Both the position numbers and the translations under genes were made by a program. The notes beneath the pieces were generated by a model, which worked only from the letters and a program-made list of their open reading frames with translations, made no database searches and was not told the origin of the DNA. A DNA stretch of 64,000 nucleotides from Cardiocondyla obscurior. Taxonomy: Eukaryota > Arthropoda > Insecta > Hymenoptera > Formicidae. Location of the stretch: positions 2,501 to 66,500 of the forward strand of contig NC_091881.1 of assembly GCF_019399895.1 (NCBI RefSeq). The letters run 5' to 3'. Below are positions 12,001-23,800 of the stretch, one piece after another. The first letter of the stretch is position 1, and every line of letters begins with the position of its first letter.

Positions 12001-15000
12001 TGGCCTGGCCTGGCCTGGCCTGGCCTGGCCTGGCCTGGCCTGGGCCTGGCCTGGCCTGGCCTGGCCTGGCCTGGCCTGGCCTGGCCTGGCCTGGCCTGGC
12101 CTGGCCTGGCCTGGCCTGGCCTGGCCTGGCCTGGCCTGGCCTGGCCTGGCCTGGCCTGGCCTGGCCTGGCCTGGCCTGGCCTGGCCTGGCCTGGCCTGGC
12201 CTGGCCTGGCCTGGCCTGGCCTGGCCTGGCCTGGCCTGGCCTGGCCTGGCCTGGCCTGCCTGGCCTGGCCTGGCCTGGCCTGGCCTGGCCTGGCCTGGCC
12301 TGGCCTGGCCTGGCCTGGCCTGGCCTGGCCTGGCCTGGCCTGGCCTGGCCTGGCCTGGCCTGGCCTGGCCTGGCCTGGCCTGGCCTGGCCTGGCCTGGCC
12401 TGGCCTGGCCTGGCCTGGCCTGGCCTGGCCTGGCCTGGCCTGGCCTGGCCTGGCCTGGCCTGGCCTGGCCTGGCCTGGCCTGGCCTGGCCTGGCCTGGCC
12501 TGGCCTGGCCTGGCCTGGCCTGCCTGGCCTGGCCTGGCCTGGCCTGGCCTGGCCTGGCCTGGCCTGGCCTGGCCTGGCCTGGCCTGGCCTGGCCTGGCCT
12601 GGCCTGGCCTGGCCTGGCCTGGCCTGGCCTGGCCTGGCCTGGCCTGGCCTGGCCTGGCCTGGCCTGGCCTGGCCTGGCCTGGCCTGGCCTGGCCTGGCCT
12701 GGCCTGGCCTGGCCTGGCCTGGCCTGGCCTGGCCTGGCCTGGCCTGGCCTGGCCTGGCCTGGCCTGGCCTGGCCTGGCCTGGCCTGGCCTGGCCTGGCCT
12801 GGCCTGGCCTGGCCTGGCCTGGCCTGGCCTGGCCTGGCCTGGCCTGGCCTGGCCTGGCCTGGCCTGGCCTGGCCTGGCCTGGCCTGGCCTGGCCTGGCCT
12901 GGCCTGGCCTGGCCTGGCCTGGCCTGGCCTGGCCTGGCCTGGCCTGGCCTGGCCTGGCCTGGCCTGGCCTGGCCTGGCCTGGCCTGGCCTGGCCTGGCCT
13001 GGCCTGGCCTGGCCTGGCCTGGCCTGGCCTGGCCTGGCCTGGCCTGGCCTGGCCTGGCCTGGCCTGGCCTGGCCTGGCCTGGCCTGGCCTGGCCTGGCCT
13101 GGCCTGGCCTGGCCTGGCCTGGCCTGGCCTGGCCTGGCCTGGCCTGGCCTGGCCTGGCCTGGCCTGGCCTGGCCTGGCCTGGCCTGGCCTGGCCTGGCCT
13201 GGCCTGGCCTGGCCTGGCCTGGCCTGGCCTGGCCTGGCCTGGCCTGGCCTGGCCTGGCCTGGCCTGGCCTGGCCTGGCCTGGCCTGGCCTGGCCTGGCCT
13301 GGCCTGGCCTGGCCTGGCCTGGCCTGGCCTCCTGCCTGGCCTGGCCTGGCCTGGCCTGGCCTGGCCTGGCCTGGCCTGGCCTGGCCTGGCCTGGCCTGGC
13401 CTGGCCTGGCCTGGCCTGGCCTGGCCTGGCCTGGCCTGGCCTGGCCTGGCCTGGCCTGGCCTGGCCTGGCCTGGCCTGGCCTGGCCTGGCCTGGCCTGGC
13501 CTGGCCTGGCCTGGCCTGGCCTGGCCTGGCCTGGCCTGGCCTGGCCTGGCCTGGCCTGGCCTGGCCTGGCCTGGCCTGGCCTGGCCTGGCCTGGCCTGGC
13601 CTGGCCTGGCCTGGCCTGGCCTGGCCTGGCCTGGCCTGGCCTGGCCTGGCCTGGCCTGGCCTGGCCTGGCCTGGCCTGGCCTGGCCTGGCCTGGCCTGGC
13701 CTGGCCTGGCCTGGCCTGGCCTGGCCTGGCCTGGCCTGGCCTGGCCTGGCCTGGCCTGGCCTGGCCTGGCCTGGCCTGGCCTGGCCTGGCCTGGCCTGGC
13801 CTGGCCTGGCCTGGCCTGGCCTGGCCTGGCCTGGCCTGGCCTGGCCTGGCCTGGCCTGGCCTGGCCTGGCCTGGCCTGGCCTGGCCTGGCCTGGCCTGGC
13901 CTGGCCTGGCCTGGCCTGGCCTGGCCTGGCCTGGCCTGGCCTGGCCTGGCCTGGCCTGGCCTGGCCTGGCCTGGCCTGGCCTGGCCTGGCCTGGCCTGGC
14001 CTGGCCTGCCTGGCCTGGCCTGGCCTGGCCTGGCCTGGCCTGGCCTGGCCTGGCCTGGCCTGGCCTGGCCTGGCCTGGCCTGGCCTGGCCTGGCCTGGCC
14101 TGGCCTGGCCTGGCCTGGCCTGGCCTGGCCTGGCCTGGCCTGGCCTGGCCTGGCCTGGCCTGGCCTGGCCTGGCCTGGCCTGGCCTGGCCTGGCCTGGCC
14201 TGGCCTGGCCTGGCCTGGCCTGGCCTGGCCTGGCCTGGCCTGGCCTGGCCTGGCCTGGCCTGGCCTGGCCTGGCCTGGCCTGGCCTGGCCTGGCCTGGCC
14301 TGGCCTGGCCTGGCCTGGCCTGGCCTGGCCTGGCCTGGCCTGGCCTGGCCTGGCCTGGCCTGGCCTGGCCTGGCCTGGCCTGGCCTGGCCTGGCCTGGCC
14401 TGGCCTGGCCTGGCCTGGCCTGGCCTGGCCTGGCCTGGCCTGGCCTGGCCTGGCCTGGCCTGGCCTGGCCTGGCCTGGCCTGGCCTGCCTGGCCTGGCCT
14501 GGCCTGGCCTGGCCTGGCCTGGCCTGGCCTGGCCTGGCCTGGCCTGGCCTGGCCTGGCCTGGCCTGGCCTGGCCTGGCCTGGCCTGGCCTGGCCTGGCCT
14601 GGCCTGGCCTGGCCTGGCCTGGCCTGGCCTGGCCTGGCCTGGCCTGGCCTGGCCTGGCCTGGCCTGGCCTGGCCTGGCCTGGCCTGGCCTGGCCTGGCCT
14701 GGCCTGGCCTGGCCTGGCCTGGCCTGGCCTGGCCTGGCCTGGCCTGGCCTGGCCTGGCCTGGCCTGGCCTGGCCTGGCCTGGCCTGGCCTGGCCTGGCCT
14801 GGCCTGGCCTGGCCTGGCCTGGCCTGGCCTGGCCTGGCCTGGCCTGGCCTGGCCTGGCCTGGCCTGGCCTGGCCTGGCCTGGCCTGGCCTGGCCTGGCCT
14901 GGCCTGGCCTGGCCTGGCCTGGCCTGGCCTGGCCTGGCCTGGCCTGGCCTGGCCTGGCCTGGCCTGGCCTGGCCTGGCCTGGCCTGGCCTGGCCTGGCCT

Positions 15001-15062
15001 GGCCTGGCCTGGCCTGGCCTGGCCTGGCCTGGCCTGGCCTGGCCTGGCCTGGCCTGGCCTGG
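1..15062. repeat. Telomere-like (CCTGG)n array, about 3,000 units
   Basis: The first 15 kb is an almost pure 5-bp tandem repeat, CCTGG, with scattered one-base defects: dropped G (CCTGCCTGG), extra C (CCCTGG), extra G, and several CCTGAG units (near 347, 1440, 1688, 2354, 4252, 6554 and 7550). It abuts canonical CCTAA repeats in the same register and sits at the extreme end of the sequence, so its position is that of the telomere. As written the G-rich strand would be CCAGG, which is not a known insect telomere repeat. CCTAA read as CCTGG is the 5-bp analogue of a nanopore base-calling error described for human CCCTAA, so the true sequence may be (TTAGG)n. A real variant telomere or satellite cannot be excluded from sequence alone. 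Confidence 0.9.
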
Positions 15063-15167
15063 CCTAACCTAACCTAACCTAACCTAACCTAACCTAACCT
15101 AACCTAACCTAACCTAACCTAACCTAACCTAACCTAACCTAACCTAACCTAACCTAACCTAACCTAA
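15063..15167. repeat. Canonical arthropod telomere repeat (CCTAA)21
   Basis: Twenty-one uninterrupted CCTAA units (TTAGG on the other strand) mark the boundary between telomere and subtelomere. TTAGG is the ancestral arthropod telomerase repeat, kept in most Hymenoptera and Lepidoptera and lost in Diptera. The C-rich strand runs 5' to 3' from the contig start, the correct polarity for a left chromosome end. Not one CCTGG is mixed into this stretch. Confidence 0.95.
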
Positions 15168-15398
15168 TCTGTACAAGTTAGGTTAGGTTGGAGGCCAGAA
15201 CCTGGCCAGGATTTGTTTTGTTTTGGATTTTTGTTTTTTTTGTTTTTTTGTTTTTTTTTTTTTAGTTTTGTGGTTTTTTGGGTTTTTTGTTTTTTTGTTT
15301 TTTTTGTTTTTTGATTTTTTTGTTTTTTGGTTTTTTTTTGTCTTTTAATTTTTTGTTTTTTTTTGGTTTTTTTTGAATTTTTTTTTTTTTTTTTTTTT

Positions 15399-15434
<36 letters not shown>

Positions 15435-15440
15435 ACAGAC
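15168..15440. other. Telomere-subtelomere junction and T-rich tract
   Basis: Directly after the CCTAA units come two or three TTAGG-like units in the opposite orientation (15178-15190) and the palindrome CCTGGCCAGG (about 15202-15211). Then follows a poly-T and TTTTG-type tract of about 220 bp running to 15433. No gene is visible. The T-tract could be the tail scar of an inserted retroelement or simple slippage DNA; the sequence does not decide. Confidence 0.7.
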
Positions 15441-18400
15441 CAAAATTTTTCGCGCCAAAAAAACTAAAAATTTTGTTTGTCGCCGGCCGAAGGCCCTGGC
15501 CTTTACCGACCGTCGGTAATGCAGATTTCTGTTTTACCGACATAGTATCAATCGGTAAAACAGGTTTTCAATTTATACGGGTCGGTAAAACAGAATTTAA
15601 ACAAAAAAAAAATTTTTTTTCTTTTTGGCGGACCAAAATTTTTAGCGCCAAAAGGCTAAAAAATTCTCGTTTTTGTCGCCGGCCGAAGGCCGGCTATTTT
15701 TACCGACCGTCGGTAATGCAGATTCCTGTTTTACCGACATAGTATCGGTCGGTAAAACAAGTTTTTCAATTTTATACGGGTCGGTAAAACAGAATTTAAA
15801 AAAAAATTTTTTTTTGACGGACCAAAATTTTAGCGCCAAAAACTAAAAATTTTCGTTTTGTCGCCGGCCGAAGACCGGCGCGAAAATTTACCGACTGTCG
15901 GTAATGCAGATTTTGTTTTACCGACATAGTTTCGGTCGGTAAAACAGATTTTTCAATTTTATATGGGTCGGTAAAACAGAATTTAAAAAAAAATTTTTTT
16001 AAATTTGTTTTACCGACCAATATAAATTTGAAAAATCTGTTTCCGACCGATATAATCAGCAAAACAAAATCTGCATTACCGACGGTCCTTTTTGCGCCGA
16101 TTTTCGGCCGGCGTCCAAAAAGTTAACCTTTGGCGCTGAAATTTGGTCCTAAAAAAAATTTAAATTCTGTTTTACCGACCCGTATAAATGAAAAACTTGT
16201 TTTACCGACCGATACTATGTCGGAAAAACAAAAATCTGCATACCGACAGTCGGTAAAATTTTCGCGCAGGCCGTTGGCCGGCGACAAAAACGGAAATTTA
16301 GCCTTTGGGGCTAAAAATTTTGTCAAAAAAATTTTTTTTTTAAATCTGTTTTACCGACCAATATAAATTTGAAAAATTTGTTTTACCGATTGATACTATG
16401 TCGGAAAAACAAAAATCTGCATTATTGACAGTCGGTAAAAAATTTTCGCGCAGGCCGTCGGCCGGCGACAAAAACGGAAATTTTAGCCTTTGGGGCTAAA
16501 AATTTTGGTCGGAAATTTTAAATCTGTTCTACCGACCGATATAAATTTAAAAAATCTGTTTTACCGACCGATACTATGTTGGAAAAACAAAAATCTGCAT
16601 TACCGACAGTCGGTAAAAAATTTTCGCGCAGGCCGTCGGCCGGCGACAAAAACGGAAATTTTTAGCCTTTTGGGGCTAAAAATTTTGGTCGGGAAAAAAA
16701 AATTTTTTTTTTTTTAAATCTGTTTACCGACCGATATAAATTTGAAAATCTATTTTACCGACCGATACTATGTCGAAAAACAAAAATCTGCATTACCGAC
16801 AGTCGGTAAAAATTTTCGCGCAGGCCGTTAGACGGCGACAAAAACGGAAATTTTAGCCTTTGGGGCTAAAAATTTTGGTCCGGGAAAAAAAAATAATTTT
16901 TTTTTTTTAAATCTGTTTTACCGACCGATATAAATTTGAAAAATCTATTTTACCGACCGATACTATGTCGGAAAAACAAAAATCTGCATTACCGACAGTC
17001 GGTAAAAAATTTTCGCGCAGGCCGTTGGCCGGCGACAAAAACGGAAATTTTTAGCCTTTTGGGGCTAAAAATTTTGGTCCGGGAAAAAAAAAAATAATTT
17101 TTTTTTTTTTAAATCTGTTTTACCGACCGATATAAATTTGAAAAATCTATTTTACCGACCGATACTATGTCGAAAAAACAAAAATCTGCATTACCGACAG
17201 TCGGAAAAAAATTTTCGCGCAGGCCGTTAGACGGCGACAAAAACGGAAATTTTTAGCCTTTTGGGGCTAAAAATTTTGGTCCGGGAAAAAAAAAAATTTT
17301 TTTTTAAATCTATTTTACCGACCGATATAAATTTGAAAAATCTGTTTTACCGACCGATACTATGTCGGAAAAACAAAAATCTGCATTACCGACAGTCGGT
17401 AAAAAATTTTCGCGCAGGCCTTCGGCCGGCGACAAAAACGGAAATTTTTAGTTTTTTGGGGCTAAAATTTTGGTCCGGGAAAAAAAATTTTTTAAATCTG
17501 TTTTACCGACCGATATAAATTTGAAAATTTATTTTACCGACCGATACTATGTCGGAAAAACAAAAATCTGCATTACCGACAGTCGGTAAAAAATTTTCGC
17601 GCAGGCCGTTGGCCGGCGACAAATTTTAGCCTTTTGGGCTAAAAATTTTGGTCCGGAAAAAAATAATTTTTTTTTTTAAATCTGTTTTACCGACCGATAT
17701 AAATTTGAAAAATCTATTTTACCGACCGATACTATGTCGAAAAAACAAAAATCTGCATTACCGACAGTCGGTAAAAAATTTTCGCGCAGGCCGTTAGACG
17801 GCGACAAAAACGGAAATTTTAGCCTTTTGGGCTAAAAATTTTGTCCGGGAAAAAAAAAAATTTTTTTTTTTTAAATCTGTTTACCGACCGATATAAATTT
17901 GAAAAATCTGTTTTACCGACCGATACTATGTCGGAAAAACAAAAATCTGCATTACCGACAGTCGGTAAAAAATTTTCGCGCAGGCCTTCGGCCGGCGACA
18001 AAATCGGAAATTTTTAGTTTTTTGGGGCTAAAAATTTTGATCCAGGAAAAAAAAAAAAAAAATTTTTTTTTTTTAAATCTGTTCTACCGACCGATATAAA
18101 TTTGAAAAATCTATTTTACCGACCGATACTATGTCGGAAAAACAAAAATCTGCATTACCGACAGTCGGTAAAAAATTTTCGCGCAGGCCGTTGGCCGGCG
18201 ACAAAAACGGAAATTTTTAGCCTTTTAAGGCTAAAAATTTTGGTCCGGGAAAAAAAAAAAAATTTTTTTTTTTTTTAAATCTGTTTTACCGACCGATATA
18301 AATTTGAAAAATCTGTTTTACCGATTGATACTATGTCGGAAAAACAAAAATCTGCATTACCGACAGTCGGTAAAAAATTTTCGCGCAGGCCGTCGGCCGG

Positions 18401-19575
18401 CGACAAAAACGGAAATTTTTAGCCTTTTGGGGCTAAAAATTTTGGTCCGGGAAAAAAATTTTTTTTTTAAATCTGTTTTACCGACCGATATAAATTTGAA
18501 AAATCTATTTTACCGACCGATACTATGTCGGAAAAACAAAAATCTGCATTACCGACAGTCGGTAAAAAATTTTCGCGCAGGCCGTTGGCCGGCGACAAAA
18601 ACGGAAATTTTTAGCCTTTTGGGGCTAAAAATTTTGGTCCGGGAAAAAAAAAAAATTTTTTTTTTTTAAATCTGTTTTACCGACCGATATAAATTTGAAA
18701 AATCTATTTTACCGACCGATACTATGTCGAAAAAACAAAAATCTGCATTACCGACAGTCGGAAAAAAATTTTCGCGCAGGCCGTTAGACGGCGACAAAAA
18801 CGGAAATTTTTAGCCTTTTGGGGCTAAAAATTTTGGTCGGGAAAAAAAAAAATTTTTTTTTTTAAATCTGTTTACCGATCGATATAAATTTGAAAAATCT
18901 GTTTTACCGACCGATACTATGTCGGAAAAACTAAAATCTGCATTACCGACAGTCGGTAAAAAATTTTCGCGCAGGCCGTTAGACGGCGACAAAAACGAAA
19001 ATTTTTAGCATTTTGGCGCAAAAATTTTCGTCCGCCGAAAAAAAATTTTTTTTTCTTTTAAATCTGTTTTACCGACCGATATAAATTTGAAAAATCTGTT
19101 TTTCCGACCGATACTATGTCGGAAAAACAGAAATCTCATTACCGACAGTCGGTAATTTCGCGCCGGCCTTCGGCCGGCGGCAAAACGGAAATTTTAGCCT
19201 TTTGGCGCTAAAAATTTTGGTCCGCCAAAAAAAAAATTTTTTTTAAATCTGTTTTACCGACCGATATAAATTTGAAAAATTTGTTTTACCAACATATTTT
19301 CGGTCGGTAAAACAAATTTTTTAATTTAAAATCAATCGGTAAAACAGATTTAAAAAAAATTTTTTTTTTTTGGCGGACCAAAATTTTTCGCGCCAAAAGC
19401 TCAAAAATTTTTGTTTTTGTCGCCGGCCAAAGGCCGGCGCAAAAATTTTTTACCGACTGTCGGATTTGCAGATTTTTGTTTTATCGACTTAATATCGGTC
19501 GAAAAAACAAATTTCTTAATTTATGATTGGTCGGTAAAACAGATTTTTAAATTTTTTATTTTACAAAACAAAAAT
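15434..19575. repeat. Subtelomeric satellite 1, ~195-bp unit, mixed orientation
   Basis: About 21 diverged tandem copies of a ~185-205 bp unit. Each unit carries several TTACCGAC or GTCGGTAA motifs, a TTACCGACAGTCGGTAA-like palindrome, a GGCCGGCG-type GC block, a TTTTAGCC...GGCTAAAA inverted repeat and an A-run/T-run. About 15434-16000 and 19290-19575 lie in one orientation; about 16000-19290 (roughly 17 units) in the other. The 60-120 aa open frames inside are by-products of the repeat. Length variation is mostly in the A/T homopolymers. No coding function is supported. Confidence 0.92.
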
Positions 19576-20860
19576 TTTTTTTCGTTTTTCGTCAATATCT
19601 CCGCTTTTGGAAAAGGTAGGGCGCTGAAAATGGTCACGTGGGCATCTGCTGACGTCACCGCACGACGTCACGTGGTCAGATTTTCAAAAATTTTTTTTTC
19701 GTTTTTCGTCAATATCTCCGCCCCTGGAGGGGGTTGGGCGCTTAAAATAGTCACGTGGGCATTTGCTGACGTCACCGCACGACGTCACGTGGTAAGATTT
19801 TCAAAAATTTTTTTTTCGTTTTTCGTCAATATCTTTGCCCCTGGAGGGGGTAGGACGCCGAAAATGGTCACGTGGGCATCTGCTGACGTCACCGCACGAC
19901 GTCACGTGGTCAGATTTTCAAAAATTTTTTTTTCGTTTTTTGACAATATCTCCGCCCCTGGAGGGGGTAGGGCGCTGAAAATGGTCACGTGGGCATCTGC
20001 TGACGTCACCGCACGACGTCACGTGGTCAGATTTTCAAAAATTTTTTCGTTTTTCGTCAATATCTCCGCCCCTGGAGGTAGGACGCCGAAAATGGTCACG
20101 TGGGCATCTGCTGACGTCACCGCACGACGTCACGTGGTCAGATTTTCAAAAATTTTTCTTTAGTTTTTCGTCAATATCTCCGCCCCTGGAGGAAATAAAA
20201 CGCCGAAAATGGTCACGTGGGCATCTGCTGACGTCACCGCACGACGTCACGTGGTCAGATTTTCAAAAATTTTTTTTTCGTTTTTCGACAATATCTCCGC
20301 CCCTGGAGGGGGTAGGGCGCTGAAAATGGTCACGTGGGCATCTGCTGACGTCACCGCACGACGTCACGTGGTCAGATTTTCAAAAATTTTTTTTTCGTTT
20401 TTCGTCAATATCTCCGCCCCTGGAGGGGGTAGGACGCCGAAAATGGTCACGTGGGCATCTGCTGACGTCACCGCACGACGTCACGTGGTCAGATTTTCAA
20501 AAATTTTTTTTTCGTTTTTCGTCAATATCTCCGCCTTTGGAGAAAATAAAACGCCGAAAATGGTCACGTGGGCATCTGCTGACGTCACCGCACGACGTCA
20601 CGTGGTCAGATTTTCAAAAATTTTTTTTTCGTTTTTCGACAATATCTCCGCCCCTGGAGGAAGTAGGGCGCTGAAAATGGTCACGTGGGCATCTGCTGAC
20701 GTCACCGCACGACGTCACGTGATTAGATTTTCAAAAATTTTTTTTTCATTTTTCGTCAATATCTCCGCCCCTGAAGGGAATAGGACGCCGAAAATGGTCA
20801 CGTGGGCATCTGTTGACGTCACCGCACGACGTCACGTGATCAGATTTAAAAAAAATTTTT
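19576..20860. repeat. Subtelomeric satellite 2, 117-bp unit, 11 copies, CACGTG/TGACGTCA-rich
   Basis: Eleven tandem copies with the CRE core at 19651, 19768, 19885, 20002, 20113, 20230, 20347, 20464, 20581, 20698 and about 20815. Spacing is exactly 117 bp except one 111-bp unit. Each unit holds two CACGTG E-boxes flanking one TGACGTCA CRE-type palindrome, plus a second GACGTCAC. The unit length is a multiple of three and one frame has no stop, so a 39-residue peptide repeat stays open across the array, broken by one TAG at 20161-20163. I treat this as satellite DNA, not a demonstrated gene. Confidence 0.93.
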
Positions 20861-20869
20861 TTTCGTTTT

Positions 20870-23800
20870 TTCCGAAAAACTTATATCGTTAATATCTCGG
20901 TCCACAAACGTCGTAGGGATCTGATCAAAAGCTCGTTTTGAAGGGCTTGCAAGCCCGCGTCGGACAAAAAAAAGCGCAATAGCCTAGCCCTTCTGGTTCG
21001 CGAGATATTTCACATTTTCCAAAAAACTTTGATCGTTAATATCTCGGTCCACAGGCGTCGTAGAGGTCTGATCGAAAGCTCGTTTTGAAGGGCTTGCAAG
21101 CCCGCGTCGAACAAAAAAAAGCGCAATAGCCTAGCTCTTCTGCTTCGCGAGATATTTCACATTTTCCGAAAAACTTTGATCGTTAATATCTCGGTCCACA
21201 AGCGTCGTAGAAGTCTGATCGAAAACTCGTTTTGAAGGGCTTGCAAGCCCGCGTCGAACAAAAAAAAGCGCAATAGCCTAGCTCTTCTGGTTCGCGAGAT
21301 ATTTTACATTTTCCGAAAAACTTTGATCGTTAATATCTCGGTCCACAAACGTCGTAGAAGTCTGATCGAAAGCTCGTTTTGAAGGGCTTGAAAGCCCGCG
21401 TCGAACAAAAAAGCGCAATAGCCTAGCCCTTCTGGATCGCGAGATATTTCACATTTTCCGAAAAATTTTGATCGTTAATATCTCGGTCCACAAACGTCGT
21501 AGGGGTCTGATCGAAAGCTCGTTTTGAAGGGCTTGCAAGCCCGCGTCGAACAAAAAAAAGCGCAATAGCCTAGCCCTTCTGAATCGCGAGATATTTCACA
21601 TTTTTCGAAAAATTTTGATTGTTAATATCTCGGTCCACAGGCGTCGTAGGGGTCTGATCGAAAGCTCGTTTTGAAGGGCTTAAAAACCCGCGTCGAACAA
21701 AAAAAAGCGCAATAGCCTAGCCCTTCTGGATCGCGAGATATTTCACATTTTCCGAAAAACTTTGATCGGTAATATCTCGGTCCACAGGCGTCGTAGGGGT
21801 CTGATCGAAAGCTCGTTTTGAAGGGCTTGAAAGCCCGCGTCGAACAAAAAAGCGCAATAGCCTAGCCCTTCTGGTTCGCGAGATATTTTACATTTTCCGA
21901 AAAACTTTGATCGTTAATATCTTGGTCCACAGGCGTCGTAGGGGTCTGATCGAAAGCTCGTTTTGAAGGGCTTGCAAGCCCGCGTCGAACAAAAAAAAGC
22001 GCAATAGCCTAGCCCTTCTGGATCGCGAGATATTTCACATTTTCCGAAAAATTTTGATCGTTAATATCTCGGTCCACAAACGTCGTAGGGGTCTGATCGA
22101 AAGCTCGTTTTGAAGGGCTTGCAAGCCCGCGTCGAACAAAAAAAAGCGCAATAGCCTAGCCCTTCTGAATCGCGAGATATTTCACATTTTTCGAAAAATT
22201 TTGATTGTTAATATCTCGGTCCACAGGCGTCGTAGGGGTCTGATCGAAAGCTCGTTTTGAAGGGCTTAAAAACCCGCGTCGAACAAAAAAAAGCGCAATA
22301 GCCTAGCCCTTCTGGATCGCGAGATATTTCACATTTTCCGAAAAACTTTGATCGGTAATATCTCGGTCCACAGGCGTCGTAGGGGTCTGATCGAAAGCTC
22401 GTTTTGAAGGGCTTGAAAGCCCGCGTCGAACAAAAAGAAGCGCAATAGCCTAGCCCTTCTGGTTCGCGAGATATTTGACATTTTCCGAAAAACTTTGATC
22501 GTTAATATCTTGGTCCACAGGCGTCGTAGGGGTCTGATCGAAAGCTCGTTTTGAAGGGCTTGAAAGCCCGCGTCGAAAAAAAAAGCGCAATAGCCTAGCC
22601 TTCTGGTTCGCGAGATATTTCACATTTTCCGAAAAATTTTGATCGTTAATATCTCGGTCCACAGGCGTCGTAGGGGTCTGATCGAAAGCTCGTTTTGAAG
22701 GGCTTGCAAGCCCGCGTCGAACAAAAAAAAGCGCAATAGCCTAGCCCTTCTGGTTCGCGAGATATTTTACATTTTCCGAAAAACTTTGATCGTTAATATC
22801 TCGGTCCACAGGCGTCGTAGGGGTCTGATCGAAAGCTCGTTTTGAAGGGCTTGCAAGCCCGCGTCGAACAAAAAAAAGCGCAATAGCCTAGCCCTTTTGG
22901 TTCGCGAGATATTTCACATTTTCCGAAAAAATTTGATCGTTAATATCTCGGTCCACAGGCGTCGTAGGAATCTGATCGAAAGCTCGTTTTGAAGGGCTTG
23001 CAAGCCCGCGTCGAACAAAAAAAAGCGCAATAGCCTAGCCCTTCTGGTTCGCGAGATATTTCACATTTTCCGAAAAACTTTGATCGTTAATATCTCGGTC
23101 CACAGGCGTCGTAGGGGTCTGATCGAAAGCTCGTTTTGAAGGGCTTGAAAGCCCGCGTCAAACAAAAAAAGCGCAATAGCCTAGCCCTTCTGGTTCGCGA
23201 GATATTTCACATTTTCCGAAAAAATTTGATCGTTAATATCTCGGTCCACAGGCGCCGTAGGAGTCTGATCGAAAGCTCGTTTTGAAGGGCTTGAAAGCCC
23301 GCGTCGAACAAAAAAAAGCGCAATAGCCTAGCCCTTCTGGTTCGCGAGATATTTCACATTTTCCGAAAAACTTTGATCGTTAATATCTCAGTCCACAGGC
23401 GTCGTAGGGGTCTGATCGAAAGCTCGTTTTGAAGGGCTTGAAAGCCCGCGTCGAACAAAAAAGAGCGCAATAGCCTAGCTCTTCTGGTTCGCGAGATATT
23501 TCACATTTTCCGAAAAACTTTGATCGTTAATATCTCGGTCCACAGGCGTCGTAGGGGTCTGATCGAAAGCTCGTTTTGAAGGGCTTGAAAGCCCGCGTCG
23601 AACAAAAAAGCGCAATAGCCTAGCTTTTCTGGTTCGCGAGATATTTCACATTTTCCGAAAAACTTTGATCGTTAATATCTCGGTCCACAGGCGTCGTAGG
23701 GTTCTGATCGAAAGCTCGTTTTGAAGGGCTTGAAAGCCCGCGTCGAACAAAAAAAGCGCAATAGCCTAGCCCTTCTGGTTCGCGAGATATTTCACATTTT

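Noticed and set aside
15213..15440. Telomere-specific retrotransposon (TRAS/SART type) suggested by the T-rich tail
   Set aside because: No reverse transcriptase or endonuclease coding sequence is present anywhere in the subtelomere; only a homopolymer tract remains.
15473..19575. 60-121 aa ORFs in the 195-bp satellite
   Set aside because: Each is the same repeat translated, with varied frames and homopolymer-driven ends on both strands.
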